Positions 27,184-35,158 of a stretch of DNA of 64,000 nucleotides are shown piece after piece. This stretch comes from CAZXYS01 sp964645005 (GTDB taxonomy: Bacteria; Bacteroidota; Ignavibacteria; Kapaibacteriales; UBA2268), in assembly GCA_964645005.1 (NCBI GenBank), contig CAZXYS010000023.1, positions 1 through 64,000 on the forward strand, given 5' to 3'. The notes under the pieces were generated by a model, which was given only the letters and a program-made list of their open reading frames with translations, was not told the origin of the DNA and made no database searches. Each line of letters begins with the position of its first letter. Position 1 is the first letter of the stretch. Both the position numbers and the translations under genes were made by a program.

Positions 27184-27885
27184 TCACCCCGGATCCGCCA
27201 GCGCCACCGGAATAATCTTACCATTCATGAATCTGTGGGAGTTCACGCTGAAATTGACGATGAATTCCGCCATGTCCGCGCTCGATACAGGCGCCTCGAT
27301 GCCGGGGAAAGCTTCCTGCAGCATTTCAGTTTCCACCATGCCGAGAGCGAGGCAGTTCACTGCGATGTTGCGGTCTTTTAATTCTTCGGACAGGCATTCC
27401 GTCAAGCTGCAAATCGCCGCCTTGCTGGTGCTGTAAGCGGACAGCCCGGGGAATTTCTTGCTGCCTTGGAATCCGCCCATACTGCTGATGTTGATTATAT
27501 GCGGCTTATTGGCTTTCTCGATGAAGGGGAGCAGCGTTCGGATTAGCTTCACCGGTCCGAAAAGGTTGACGTCGTACATCAACTGCCATTCGTCGTCGGT
27601 TAGATCGGGGAATGGTTTGTTGACGAGCTGCCCGGCGTTGTTTATTATTATGTCGAGGTGTCCCAGCTTCGCTGTCACTTCCTGCAATCGGCTGTAATTG
27701 CCGCTGCGCAGATCGAATTGCAGCGGGATGATCTTGCCTTTTTTGTCGTTTGATCTATTACTTAACTCCTGAAGATTTTTCTCGCTTCTTGCTATTGCTA
27801 CGACGGTATTGCCTTCTTGCTCAGTAAATTTCAGTGCCGTATCGCAGCCTATACCGTTGCTTGCGCCTGTTATCAGTATGTTCAT
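27184..27885 (-). CDS. Short-chain dehydrogenase/reductase
   Basis: 233 residues. It has the NAD(P)-binding TGASNGIG near residue 6, NNAG near 83, the Ser in NISSMGG and the catalytic YSTSK near 150. The length matches classical SDRs. The C-terminal region contains FMNGKIIPV. The substrate cannot be told from sequence. Its codon use is more GC-rich than the flanking toxin-antitoxin genes. Confidence 0.9.
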   Translation of the reverse strand: MNILITGASNGIGCDTALKFTEQEGNTVVAIARSEKNLQELSNRSNDKKGKIIPLQFDLRSGNYSRLQEVTAKLGHLDIIINNAGQLVNKPFPDLTDDEWQLMYDVNLFGPVKLIRTLLPFIEKANKPHIINISSMGGFQGSKKFPGLSAYSTSKAAICSLTECLSEELKDRNIAVNCLALGMVETEMLQEAFPGIEAPVSSADMAEFIVNFSVNSHRFMNGKIIPVALADPG

Positions 27886-28058
27886 TCGCTCTCTCTAATT
27901 TGTTCGGAATTTCTGACTGGTCTTTTTAATAATAAGGATTATATTCGAAATATGCAAACTGTTCTCGATATTACTTGCTTGATAATCAATGTATAAAAAA
28001 TAAATTATTAATATAATGGGATTTTATTCGTATATTAATTATGGCATTTATATGACAT

Positions 28059-28420
28059 GGGGATGACACGGCTTCGACGAGGCGATGGAATCCGAAAGCG
28101 GCATGTCGTGCTTGTCCGGTGGAGCACGTAAATACAACCGGTCAATTAATAAATGCCAACGATAATTACGCAATGGCTGCGTAAAAAATAGCAGCCACAT
28201 TCGTTATAGGGCTCGCCTGCCGGCGTTATAACGGGTGTCGCAACCAGGCAGGCTAACGTGGTTTCGACCGGCGCGAAAACCACGTGAAAGACTTTGCCGG
28301 TAGCTGCCGAAGGACCTGTCGTTCGGTAACCGCAGCAGCGAACAAATATAGAACGACTAAACATGTAGACGCTTCGGGTGAAGCGCTTCGGACGCGGGTT
28401 CGACTCCCGCCATCTCCACC
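28059..28420 (+). ncRNA. ssrA: Transfer-messenger RNA
   Basis: The 5' end GGGGATG pairs with CATCTCC at the 3' end in a 7-bp acceptor stem with one G-U, followed by ACC. The T-arm GGTTCGACTCC lies at 28397-28407. The tag reading frame ends in NDNYAMAA before TAA at 28182-28184, similar to tags of Chlorobi. tmRNA rescues stalled ribosomes with SmpB and marks the product for proteolysis. It is the one-piece form, about 362 bases. Confidence 0.96.
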
Positions 28421-28430
28421 CGGTTAAAAA

Positions 28431-28471
28431 AAAACCGCTCTGATGGTAAAAGTCAGAGCGGTTTTTTTTAT
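28431..28471 (+). terminator. Intrinsic terminator of ssrA
   Basis: An 11-bp GC-rich stem (ACCGCTCTGA and its complement) with a nine-base loop and a run of eight T follows about 10 bases after the tmRNA 3' end. The stem is also close to the stop of the converging gene at 28485, so it may act in both directions. Confidence 0.85.
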
Positions 28472-28484
28472 TTGAAATATATAA

Positions 28485-29387
28485 TTAATTCCCGTTTTTT
28501 ACTACGTTACCTGATTCTGTCATTTTAAAATATACGGCATTAGTTTTGATTACCGATGACAATATCATTGTCCATTTACCATCGTGAGGGATCATATATA
28601 TGCGGTCTCCCATTGAAGCACCACGAAGTCCCAATTTCGCTGCTTTTTCGGGATCCGATATTGTAGCGATGATCAACGTTTCTGACAGGTCTCTAATTCT
28701 GGCGGCTTGCTTTCTGTCAATTTTGACGCCCTCTTCAGCTATGTGCCGGCTGAATAAATACATATTTTTTGATTGATCAAAATTTTCGTAGATGGCGGTG
28801 TCTTTTTTTCTTAAAATTATGAAAGCTCTGTCCTGCCCCTGTTTTATGTATTTTCTCCAATATTCATATTTGTAGAATCCTTCAAACTGGCAGAGTTCAA
28901 CAATATCTCCTTTTGAAACCCCTGTAATGCCTTTTAACTTCATTTTGTCAGGATTAATAACCCTTCCCCACAGCAAAGGCTGCTTTTTTCCTACGAGAAA
29001 ATTGCTGTCGGTTAGGAATCCGAATTCTTTACCGATGAAGTCATACCAGCCGCCGTTCAGAGGGCTGATAAGTTTGAAACTGTCTCTTATTCTGCCAAAA
29101 TATAGTTCGAAATTCTCATCCGGGGTAATTGTCATATAAACGCTGTCGCCGCGCCATACTCTTGTCAAGCCGGTGCGGTAGAATTTATCTTTATCGATAA
29201 TCATGGCTCCGTATCTGAAGTTTGTTCCCGAATCGGAATATGTGACAGAGCTGTCCGTGGAAAAGCCCAGATCTTTGATACATCGGTGGATAATGTTGCT
29301 GTTTAGTTTCTCAGGCTGCGCTTGAGCGGAGAATAATAATAATACTGAAAATAAAGCAAATATAAATGATCTTAAAATATATTTCAT
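28485..29387 (-). CDS. Secreted protein of unknown function
   Basis: 300 residues with a signal peptide (cleavage after SAQAQ near residue 24). The mature part has no domain I can name. Recurrent phrases such as FRYGAMIIDKDKFYRTGLTRVWRGD, KGDIVELCQFEGFYKYEYW and GASMGDRIYMIPHDGKWTMIL suggest related beta-rich modules. The SVTYSDSGTNFRYG start and the late ILSSVIKTNAVYFKM end give no further clue. Confidence 0.6.
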   Translation of the reverse strand: MKYILRSFIFALFSVLLLFSAQAQPEKLNSNIIHRCIKDLGFSTDSSVTYSDSGTNFRYGAMIIDKDKFYRTGLTRVWRGDSVYMTITPDENFELYFGRIRDSFKLISPLNGGWYDFIGKEFGFLTDSNFLVGKKQPLLWGRVINPDKMKLKGITGVSKGDIVELCQFEGFYKYEYWRKYIKQGQDRAFIILRKKDTAIYENFDQSKNMYLFSRHIAEEGVKIDRKQAARIRDLSETLIIATISDPEKAAKLGLRGASMGDRIYMIPHDGKWTMILSSVIKTNAVYFKMTESGNVVKNGN

Positions 29388-29602
29388 TTTTGATTTTGGT
29401 TTTAAATAATCTTACCTTCTCACAAAAATACGGGATAGTACCTTCACGTTGAGCGCCGCGAAGGAGCCGGTATTGAAATTCATACCGGCTCCTTTGCTAA
29501 ATTATGTATTACGCTCAATATCACTTTAATTTACTCTGGTCAGTTAGACGCTGCTCAGATGATCGCATAATTATTATGCCGCTGCAATGAAATACTGAAC
29601 AT

Positions 29603-30508
29603 TTATTTTCCGATAAAGATCGGGGGTGCGCTTTGAGAACCACTCATCAGGATGATCTTGGAATTGGGTGATTCAGCAAGTTTCTTCTGTACCTGCATGT
29701 ATTCGAACTGCAGAACTTTTTCGGTCAGCGACTGTGCTAAAATTCTCTGGGCATCTGCATTACCCCGGGCTTCCACACGCTTGCGTTCTGCTTCCTGCTT
29801 TTCTTTTTGAAGAACGAATTCCATACGCTCGGCATCCTGTATAGCGGTAATTTTCCTTTCAATACTTTGCGCTACCTGCGTAGGTAATTTTATATTGCGG
29901 ATAAGCAGCTTCTCAAGAATAACACCGCGTCTTTCAAAATCAGTAATAAGAAGGTCTCTTATCTTGTTCTCAAATTCTTCTCGTCTTTGGGTGTAAAGTT
30001 CTGTAGCATCATAATATACAGCTCTTTCTCTCATTTTCGATCTAGTAAGTGGTCTTATAACTTTAGACTCGTAGTCAAGACCAATCTTTTTGTAGATATT
30101 GGGAGCTTCTATAGGCATAATTTTGTAGAGAACCGTAACATCTATGATAACCTCCAGACCGTCTTTACTTAGTACTCTGATTGCGTCGCCGGCTATGTTC
30201 TGGCTTTCCTCAGCAGCAGATGACATTGTGTAATTCTGAGTTTTGATTGACATTTGCTGGATGTCCAGCAGTGGATTTACAACGTTCAGTCCTTCGTAAA
30301 GAACGCCTTCTTCGACTTTTCCGAAAAGAACCTTGACACCGATATGGCCTGAATCGACCTGCCGGAAAGCTGACACGAGAATCCCTATCAAAACAAGCAC
30401 AACGCCAATAATCATTATGAGACTTTTATAGCGATTAATCGGGCTTGTTGACCGGGCTGCTGCGAGTCCGATAACAAATGCGATGATTCCTAAAATAATA
30501 AGTGGCAT
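29603..30508 (-). CDS. SPFH/prohibitin-family membrane protein
   Basis: 301 residues. An N-terminal transmembrane helix (about 25-48) precedes an SPFH domain (VDSGHIGVKVLFGKVEEGVLYEGLNVVNPLLDIQQMSIKTQNY) and a long charged coiled coil (about 195-270: ERKITAIQDAERMEFVLQKEKQEAERKRVEARGNADAQ). These proteins form ring-shaped membrane scaffolds that influence proteolysis and membrane order. No FtsH-like protease is next to it. Confidence 0.92.
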   Translation of the reverse strand: MPLIILGIIAFVIGLAAARSTSPINRYKSLIMIIGVVLVLIGILVSAFRQVDSGHIGVKVLFGKVEEGVLYEGLNVVNPLLDIQQMSIKTQNYTMSSAAEESQNIAGDAIRVLSKDGLEVIIDVTVLYKIMPIEAPNIYKKIGLDYESKVIRPLTRSKMRERAVYYDATELYTQRREEFENKIRDLLITDFERRGVILEKLLIRNIKLPTQVAQSIERKITAIQDAERMEFVLQKEKQEAERKRVEARGNADAQRILAQSLTEKVLQFEYMQVQKKLAESPNSKIILMSGSQSAPPIFIGK

Positions 30509-30750
30509 GGTTAACTCCTGTTATGTTAAACAAATAATATTTTTTTCATTTTTTGATTTCCCAAGAGTAATTTAATTTTATTTAATTAATGATCTATTAA
30601 ATTGAAAGTCAAAAATAATCAATAATTATGAAATGAAATAGAAGTAAATTTGTATGACTATCCTACAATACAATGTTATGAAGGATTTTTCTTTTCTCAG
30701 TTTTAACTTGTAGTACTGGCGTAAGTTTATTCACTTTCCCGGATTATTTA

Positions 30751-31878
30751 TTAAATTTTCTTTTCATATATCCTGTAATATCTGTATCGTTTGGCGTTAA
30801 TTGTCACAGTCAGTCCGCGGTTCATCTTTTCATTGTCTTCGAGCACCCATGAGGCTTCAGCTTTTAACATATTCAGTTTTGGACCTCTTTCTCCGAACTC
30901 ATAGTACATTACTGAATCCAATCCTTTACTCTGATATTCAGGAATAACCCCTAAAACAATGATGCGGAACTTGTCGATTTTACTCTTTTTGGTCATAAGC
31001 TGCCAGGCAGCACCTAACAATCCCCCTTTTTTATTTTTTATTAGCAGTTGATTAATATCGGGCAGCCCTAAAGCGAATCCTGCAGGCTCACCATCAGTCT
31101 CCACAATAAAGGCAAGTTCCGGTTCGGCGACCTGCTTTAGATCCTCGGCGAGGAAATCAAATTCTTTATCGGTCATTTTGACGAAGCCCCAGTTCGGTTC
31201 CCAGGCGGCGTTATATATTTGTTTAAGGGTTTCTACATCTTTTCTGAATTGTTCCTTATCTTTAAAGTTAACATTTCTTATGGTCGTTTTATATCTTTTC
31301 TTGATAGCGTCCTGTATTCTTTCAAGCTTGGGTGTTCTGTAATCGTCATACTCCAACAGATAGGCATAGAGGTCTTTTGCCTTTTGCAAGCCGTAATTGG
31401 AGATGAGATCCATGTAATATTTCGGATTGTAGGGCATTAAAACAGTTGGCGGTTGGTCAAATGGATCGATCAAAAGTCCGCATTCATCATTTTGCGAAGG
31501 ATTCACCGGTCCGCGCATGGCATCTTTGCCTTTTTCACGCAGCCAGTGAGCAGCCGTATCGAATAGTTCATTGGATACTTCCTGATCGTTGATGCATTCG
31601 AAAAAACCAAAAAAACCGATATTGTCATTGTGGATTTTATTGTGATTGCCGTTAGTTATGGCTGCGATCCTGCCGACAATTTTTCCCTCATGCTCGGCTA
31701 AAAAGCATTGCATATCCGCATGCTTGAAGAATGGATTTTTTTCCTTATCCAGAAGCTTCATTCTGTCGGCGATCAGCGGCGGAACAAAATTCGGATCATT
31801 TTTATAGAAATTCCATTGGCATTTAATAAATTTCTTCAGTCCTTTTTTATCTACAATCGGTTTTATTAATGGTTTCAT
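30751..31878 (-). CDS. GNAT-like acetyltransferase family protein
   Basis: 375 residues of a family widespread in Bacteroidota. The N-terminal half has FIKCQWNFYKNDPNFVPPLIADRMKLLD and GRIAAITNGNHNKIHNDNIGFFGFFEC, which is GNAT-like (H/N-rich turn, then Gly-Phe-Phe). The C-terminal half includes RIIVLGVIPEYQSKGLDSVMYYE, the acetyl-CoA-binding motif of GNAT domains. The acceptor is unknown. The C-terminus ends GLTVTINAKRYRYYRIYEKKI. Confidence 0.8.
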   Translation of the reverse strand: MKPLIKPIVDKKGLKKFIKCQWNFYKNDPNFVPPLIADRMKLLDKEKNPFFKHADMQCFLAEHEGKIVGRIAAITNGNHNKIHNDNIGFFGFFECINDQEVSNELFDTAAHWLREKGKDAMRGPVNPSQNDECGLLIDPFDQPPTVLMPYNPKYYMDLISNYGLQKAKDLYAYLLEYDDYRTPKLERIQDAIKKRYKTTIRNVNFKDKEQFRKDVETLKQIYNAAWEPNWGFVKMTDKEFDFLAEDLKQVAEPELAFIVETDGEPAGFALGLPDINQLLIKNKKGGLLGAAWQLMTKKSKIDKFRIIVLGVIPEYQSKGLDSVMYYEFGERGPKLNMLKAEASWVLEDNEKMNRGLTVTINAKRYRYYRIYEKKI

Positions 31879-31973
31879 GATGCCTTTATTTTTAAAATAC
31901 GGATTTAAGTAATACTAAAATTAATTAAATAATAGTCTTTAAACAAATGAAATTAGCTTTACAGTTGCAGAAA

Positions 31974-32495
31974 TTAGCACAATTCATCGAATAACTTTTT
32001 ATGCTGGGGAAAAGTTTTGATTAATTCATCCTTATCACCAAGCTCGAGCTCTGAAAATTCGAATCCCGGTGCCATAATACAGCAGCAGAGTGTATAGGAT
32101 TCGTTCTCTGTTGGCCGGACCGCAAACCAAGTCTCAGCCTGCATCAGAACTTGTAAGTCCTCATTGTGGTCGGGATCATTTCCAAGTATCTTTTTCTGGA
32201 GTATACCGGCGTTGTTGATTACGAAAATCTCTAAAGGCGCCCCTTCCAGGAATATCCAGATTTCATCAGCTTTTAGTCGGTGGAAAGCGGAATAATCGCC
32301 GCTTTCGAGAAGAAAGTATATTGATGTGAAAATGTTATGGTCGATTGTAAATCTATCAGGGAGACAGTCTTTATCGATTTTTTCACCGCTTCTGAAGACT
32401 TCTCTGTAGTAACCTCCTTCGGGATGGGGCTCCAAGCCTAATGTATCTATCCAGAAATCCGCATTTTTTGTCATGTTTTGCAGGAAATTATTCAT
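31974..32495 (-). CDS. Cupin-fold DUF985 protein
   Basis: About 173 residues from the ATG at 32495. The core FWIDTLGLEPHPEGGYYREVFRS and FTSIYFLLESGDYSAFHRLKADEIWIFLEGAPLEIFVI are the family signature. A longer open frame to 32552 passes through an (AAT)n repeat that encodes poly-Leu, so 32495 or the internal ATG at 32474 is more likely. These beta-sandwich proteins probably bind small sugar or cofactor ligands; function is unknown. Confidence 0.85.
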   Translation of the reverse strand: MNNFLQNMTKNADFWIDTLGLEPHPEGGYYREVFRSGEKIDKDCLPDRFTIDHNIFTSIYFLLESGDYSAFHRLKADEIWIFLEGAPLEIFVINNAGILQKKILGNDPDHNEDLQVLMQAETWFAVRPTENESYTLCCCIMAPGFEFSELELGDKDELIKTFPQHKKLFDELC

Positions 32496-32520
32496 AAATA
32501 ATAATAATAATAATAATACA
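32496..32520. repeat. Trinucleotide (AAT)n microsatellite before the cupin gene
   Basis: About eight AAT/ATA units lie directly upstream of the preferred start of the cupin gene. Length variation here could change spacing between promoter and start. Confidence 0.6.
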
Positions 32521-32599
32521 TACAAAAATAACAATTCGTGAGTGGAATGCAATGATTTAGTTTGTATAACTTGAGATATCCGTTTATGACTATTAATGC

Positions 32600-32881
32600 A
32601 CTACAAATCAACTATCCAATAAAATTGTTCACCTGAGTGTGATTGCGAGGTATACAGTAACGAAGCAATCACTTACTTCTTGAGATTACTTCGCTCCGCT
32701 CGCAATGACTTGTTTCATTTTATGTCACTTTACCCCAAATTTTTCATTAAAAGAACATAAACAATCTCGTGTTCCCCCTCATCCCCAGAGAAGCTGGCCC
32801 AAAAGAAACCGTCTGTTTAGACGTTCTGAGGCAAGTTAGCTGCTTTTTGCCACAAATGCAAGTTTGTATTGTGAATCCGGG
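32600..32881. repeat. Intergenic region with dispersed repeat
   Basis: GTGATTGCGAGG to AAGCAATCAC (about 32639-32672) is an imperfect inverted repeat followed by the phrase CTTCGCTCCGCTCGCAATGAC. Positions 32822-32882 are the reverse-complement copy of 12070-12130. No gene is seen. Confidence 0.55.
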
Positions 32882-34069
32882 TTAAAAGTAGTACTGTCCA
32901 GTCAAATACAATGCTGAGGGATAATACCAGTATTCGGAAAGCTGCCTGCCGTAGAAAGTGATGCCGGCGAGCCCGATGTTCATATTTTGCAGTACGTTGT
33001 AAGTGAAGTTGAGGCTGACAAGTCCGCTGCCGTCGTTGATATTGTGGATGACGAAGGCAGAGCCGTTGACCAGTGCATGGATCTGATAGCTTGCCTGGGC
33101 GGCGATGTAATTGACGCCGAGATTTTGGATCTCGCCTTTAATGAGGCGCTGGAATTGAGTGAGGTATTCTTTCTTATCGTAAGTGCCTTCGCCGTTATAC
33201 TGGTATTCGGCAAGGGCATAGAGGTCTTTTGTGAACTGGTAATCGATGCCGAGGATAGCATTTACGTAATTTTTGCTGAAATCATCTTTATCTGCGGCGA
33301 AGACAGCTTCGCCGCGAAGCCCAGCCTCGAAGAAATTGCCCTCGAAATTTGCGCCGAAGACATATTCGTTATCAAAAAAGCCAGCCATGCCCGAAACATC
33401 ATATTCTGAAAAATTAGTGAGGAAGCGGGCGCCTAAATTTGTCTGATCGAGCCTTTCGCGGAAATTTACTACCGCATGAATATTTGTGAATCCCCCGAAG
33501 TAATGTTTGAATGAAACAGCGTCGGCTCCGTCTTTCTCGAGTTTACTATAATTTGCAGGATTGATCGGGTTGAAGAGATCCATCGGCTGCCATATCCTGC
33601 CAACGCCCCAGGCTATCATCTGCCTGCCGACGGTGATATCACCTTTTGAGTAATAGTGCGTGTAATAAAGTCTGTCAATATAATGCGAGACGCTGTAGTG
33701 GTCTTCATTTACGGGATTCCGGAAGAGATCGACCGCCTGCCGGTTGGTCATACCGGTGCCTTCGAAATAGGGCAGGGCTTCTTCCGCAGCGAGGAAATTA
33801 GTTTCGTGGTGGATAGTTATTTCGTCATTTTGTGAAAGGTATATTTCGGGCGTTAAGCGAAGGCGGACGATGTTCATGAAGTAATGGTCTTTATCAGAGT
33901 CAAGCTCAAATAATTTGGCTATGGAGGGATTATCAGCATAGTCCGGCATTTCCTGCACTGCGGGCAGGTCATAGACATAGCCGCTGAAATCGTAGTCCAT
34001 CTGAGCGTATGAACTATATGAAAATAATAATATGCTGATTATATATAAAGTTGGTAATGTTATTTCCAT
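32882..34069 (-). CDS. Outer-membrane protein (porin-like barrel)
   Basis: 395 residues. A signal peptide (cleavage near SSYAQ, residue 22) precedes alternating aromatic/polar strands. Stretches such as DHYFMNIVRLRLTPEIYLSQ, ITVGRQMIAWGVGRIWQPMDLFNPINPANYS and DLYALAEYQYNGEGTYDKKE are typical of a large porin/DUF1302-like barrel, and the chain ends LTGQYYF with a terminal aromatic. The WGxGRxWxPxDLFNPxNP phrase is characteristic of this porin group. The substrate is unknown. Confidence 0.7.
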   Translation of the reverse strand: MEITLPTLYIISILLFSYSSYAQMDYDFSGYVYDLPAVQEMPDYADNPSIAKLFELDSDKDHYFMNIVRLRLTPEIYLSQNDEITIHHETNFLAAEEALPYFEGTGMTNRQAVDLFRNPVNEDHYSVSHYIDRLYYTHYYSKGDITVGRQMIAWGVGRIWQPMDLFNPINPANYSKLEKDGADAVSFKHYFGGFTNIHAVVNFRERLDQTNLGARFLTNFSEYDVSGMAGFFDNEYVFGANFEGNFFEAGLRGEAVFAADKDDFSKNYVNAILGIDYQFTKDLYALAEYQYNGEGTYDKKEYLTQFQRLIKGEIQNLGVNYIAAQASYQIHALVNGSAFVIHNINDGSGLVSLNFTYNVLQNMNIGLAGITFYGRQLSEYWYYPSALYLTGQYYF

Positions 34070-34342
34070 GCTCTGCTTATTATTTATTATTGTTTTAAGA
34101 TGAGACTTTCCTATAACTCGTTTTTGTTACCCTGAGCGAAGGATCAACCCAGTTTACATAAGTTTGCAACTTACGGATAAATACCTGCAATATAATCTGA
34201 TAATAGTTGTTTTTATTTAAATCCTTCGCTTTTTGAACATATTATCTGTTTTTTTTTGTAAATAAAAAGTGTTGGAATTTTGTCGGTTGTTATGTTTATT
34301 TACAAAAAAACAAAATGTCCGACTATCTCAATGGTATTAACG

Positions 34343-34869
34343 ATGACAATCAATTTTTATCTTGACGGCAAAACTAATCGTAAAGGTGAAATACTCTTTA
34401 TTGCAGGTCTGGGTATAAAAAATAAGTCTGTATATATTAATACCGGTATAAGCCTCGAACCTAAAGATCGGAATAAAACAAGACAATTAGTCCTAAATCT
34501 CATTCGATTATCCGGAATTGAATAATTATCTTAGCTTATTAGTTTCAAAAGTCGAAAAAAGAATACTACAGACTCTTTCAGGATCAAAACAATACATTTG
34601 ATAACTTCAAACAGAATTTTAAGGATATTGTTAAAAAAACAAGCCAGGATGATGATGAGTTTTTCAGGATATTTGATCTTTACTTTGATTCAAACCATTG
34701 TAAGTGCTCCAGAAATAATATCAAGAATTTTGCCGCTTTGAAAAACCATCCGAGAACATTTGAAAGAGAGCAAAAATATAAGCTGTTTTTTGACTCGCTT
34801 GATATGAACTTCTTTGACATATTTCTGAAGAACCTTAAAGATATCTTTCAATCAATTAATGATAACTAA
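34343..34869 (+). pseudogene. Truncated, frameshifted tyrosine integrase (Arm and core-binding parts)
   Basis: From ATG 34343 the frame encodes an Arm DNA-binding domain (INFYLDGKTNRKGE, YINTGISLEPKD). It stops at 34525. From about 34590 a different frame, without stops to 34869, encodes a SAM-like core-binding domain: NIKNFAALKNHPRTFEREQ and YKLFFDSLDMNFFDIFLKNLKD. Together they are the N-terminal half of a Bacteroidetes-type tyrosine recombinase. The catalytic domain with R-H-R-Y is absent. It is a relic of an integrated element. Confidence 0.75.
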
Positions 34870-34964
34870 ACGTGAAATCTGCTGCGTTTTCGTCAAATTT
34901 AAAAACTGACTAAGACTTGTTTAACCCAAATTTTGCATTAGAGAATATAATTTTTGGGAAACAA

Positions 34965-35050
34965 TTGCAACAGCAAGCTTTAGCTTGCTGCTAGATCGAA
35001 GTATTTCCTTGCAAAGTGCTAAAGCACTTTGTTGCAAAGGATTACAACAA
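34965..35050. repeat. Dispersed double-hairpin element before uvrC
   Basis: Two palindromes lie in tandem: 34971-34990 (CAGCAAGCT, two bases, AGCTTGCTG) and about 35013-35030 (AAAGTGCT, two bases, AGCACTTT), followed by GTTGCAAAGGATTACAAC. Similar copies are at 1-45 and 53047-53075. The pattern is REP/BIME-like. Confidence 0.6.
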
Positions 35051-35158
35051 ATTCAAGTTTTCTAATGTAGTATTCAGGTTTAAGTGACGGTTACTTTTTA
35101 GTAATAATTTTCGTAAGAATTTAAACTTTCTTAACTTAAAATTTTAAACTCAAAACTC

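Noticed and set aside
28146..28364. Antisense open frame within the tmRNA gene
   Set aside because: The region is the structured tmRNA; the frame is a by-product.
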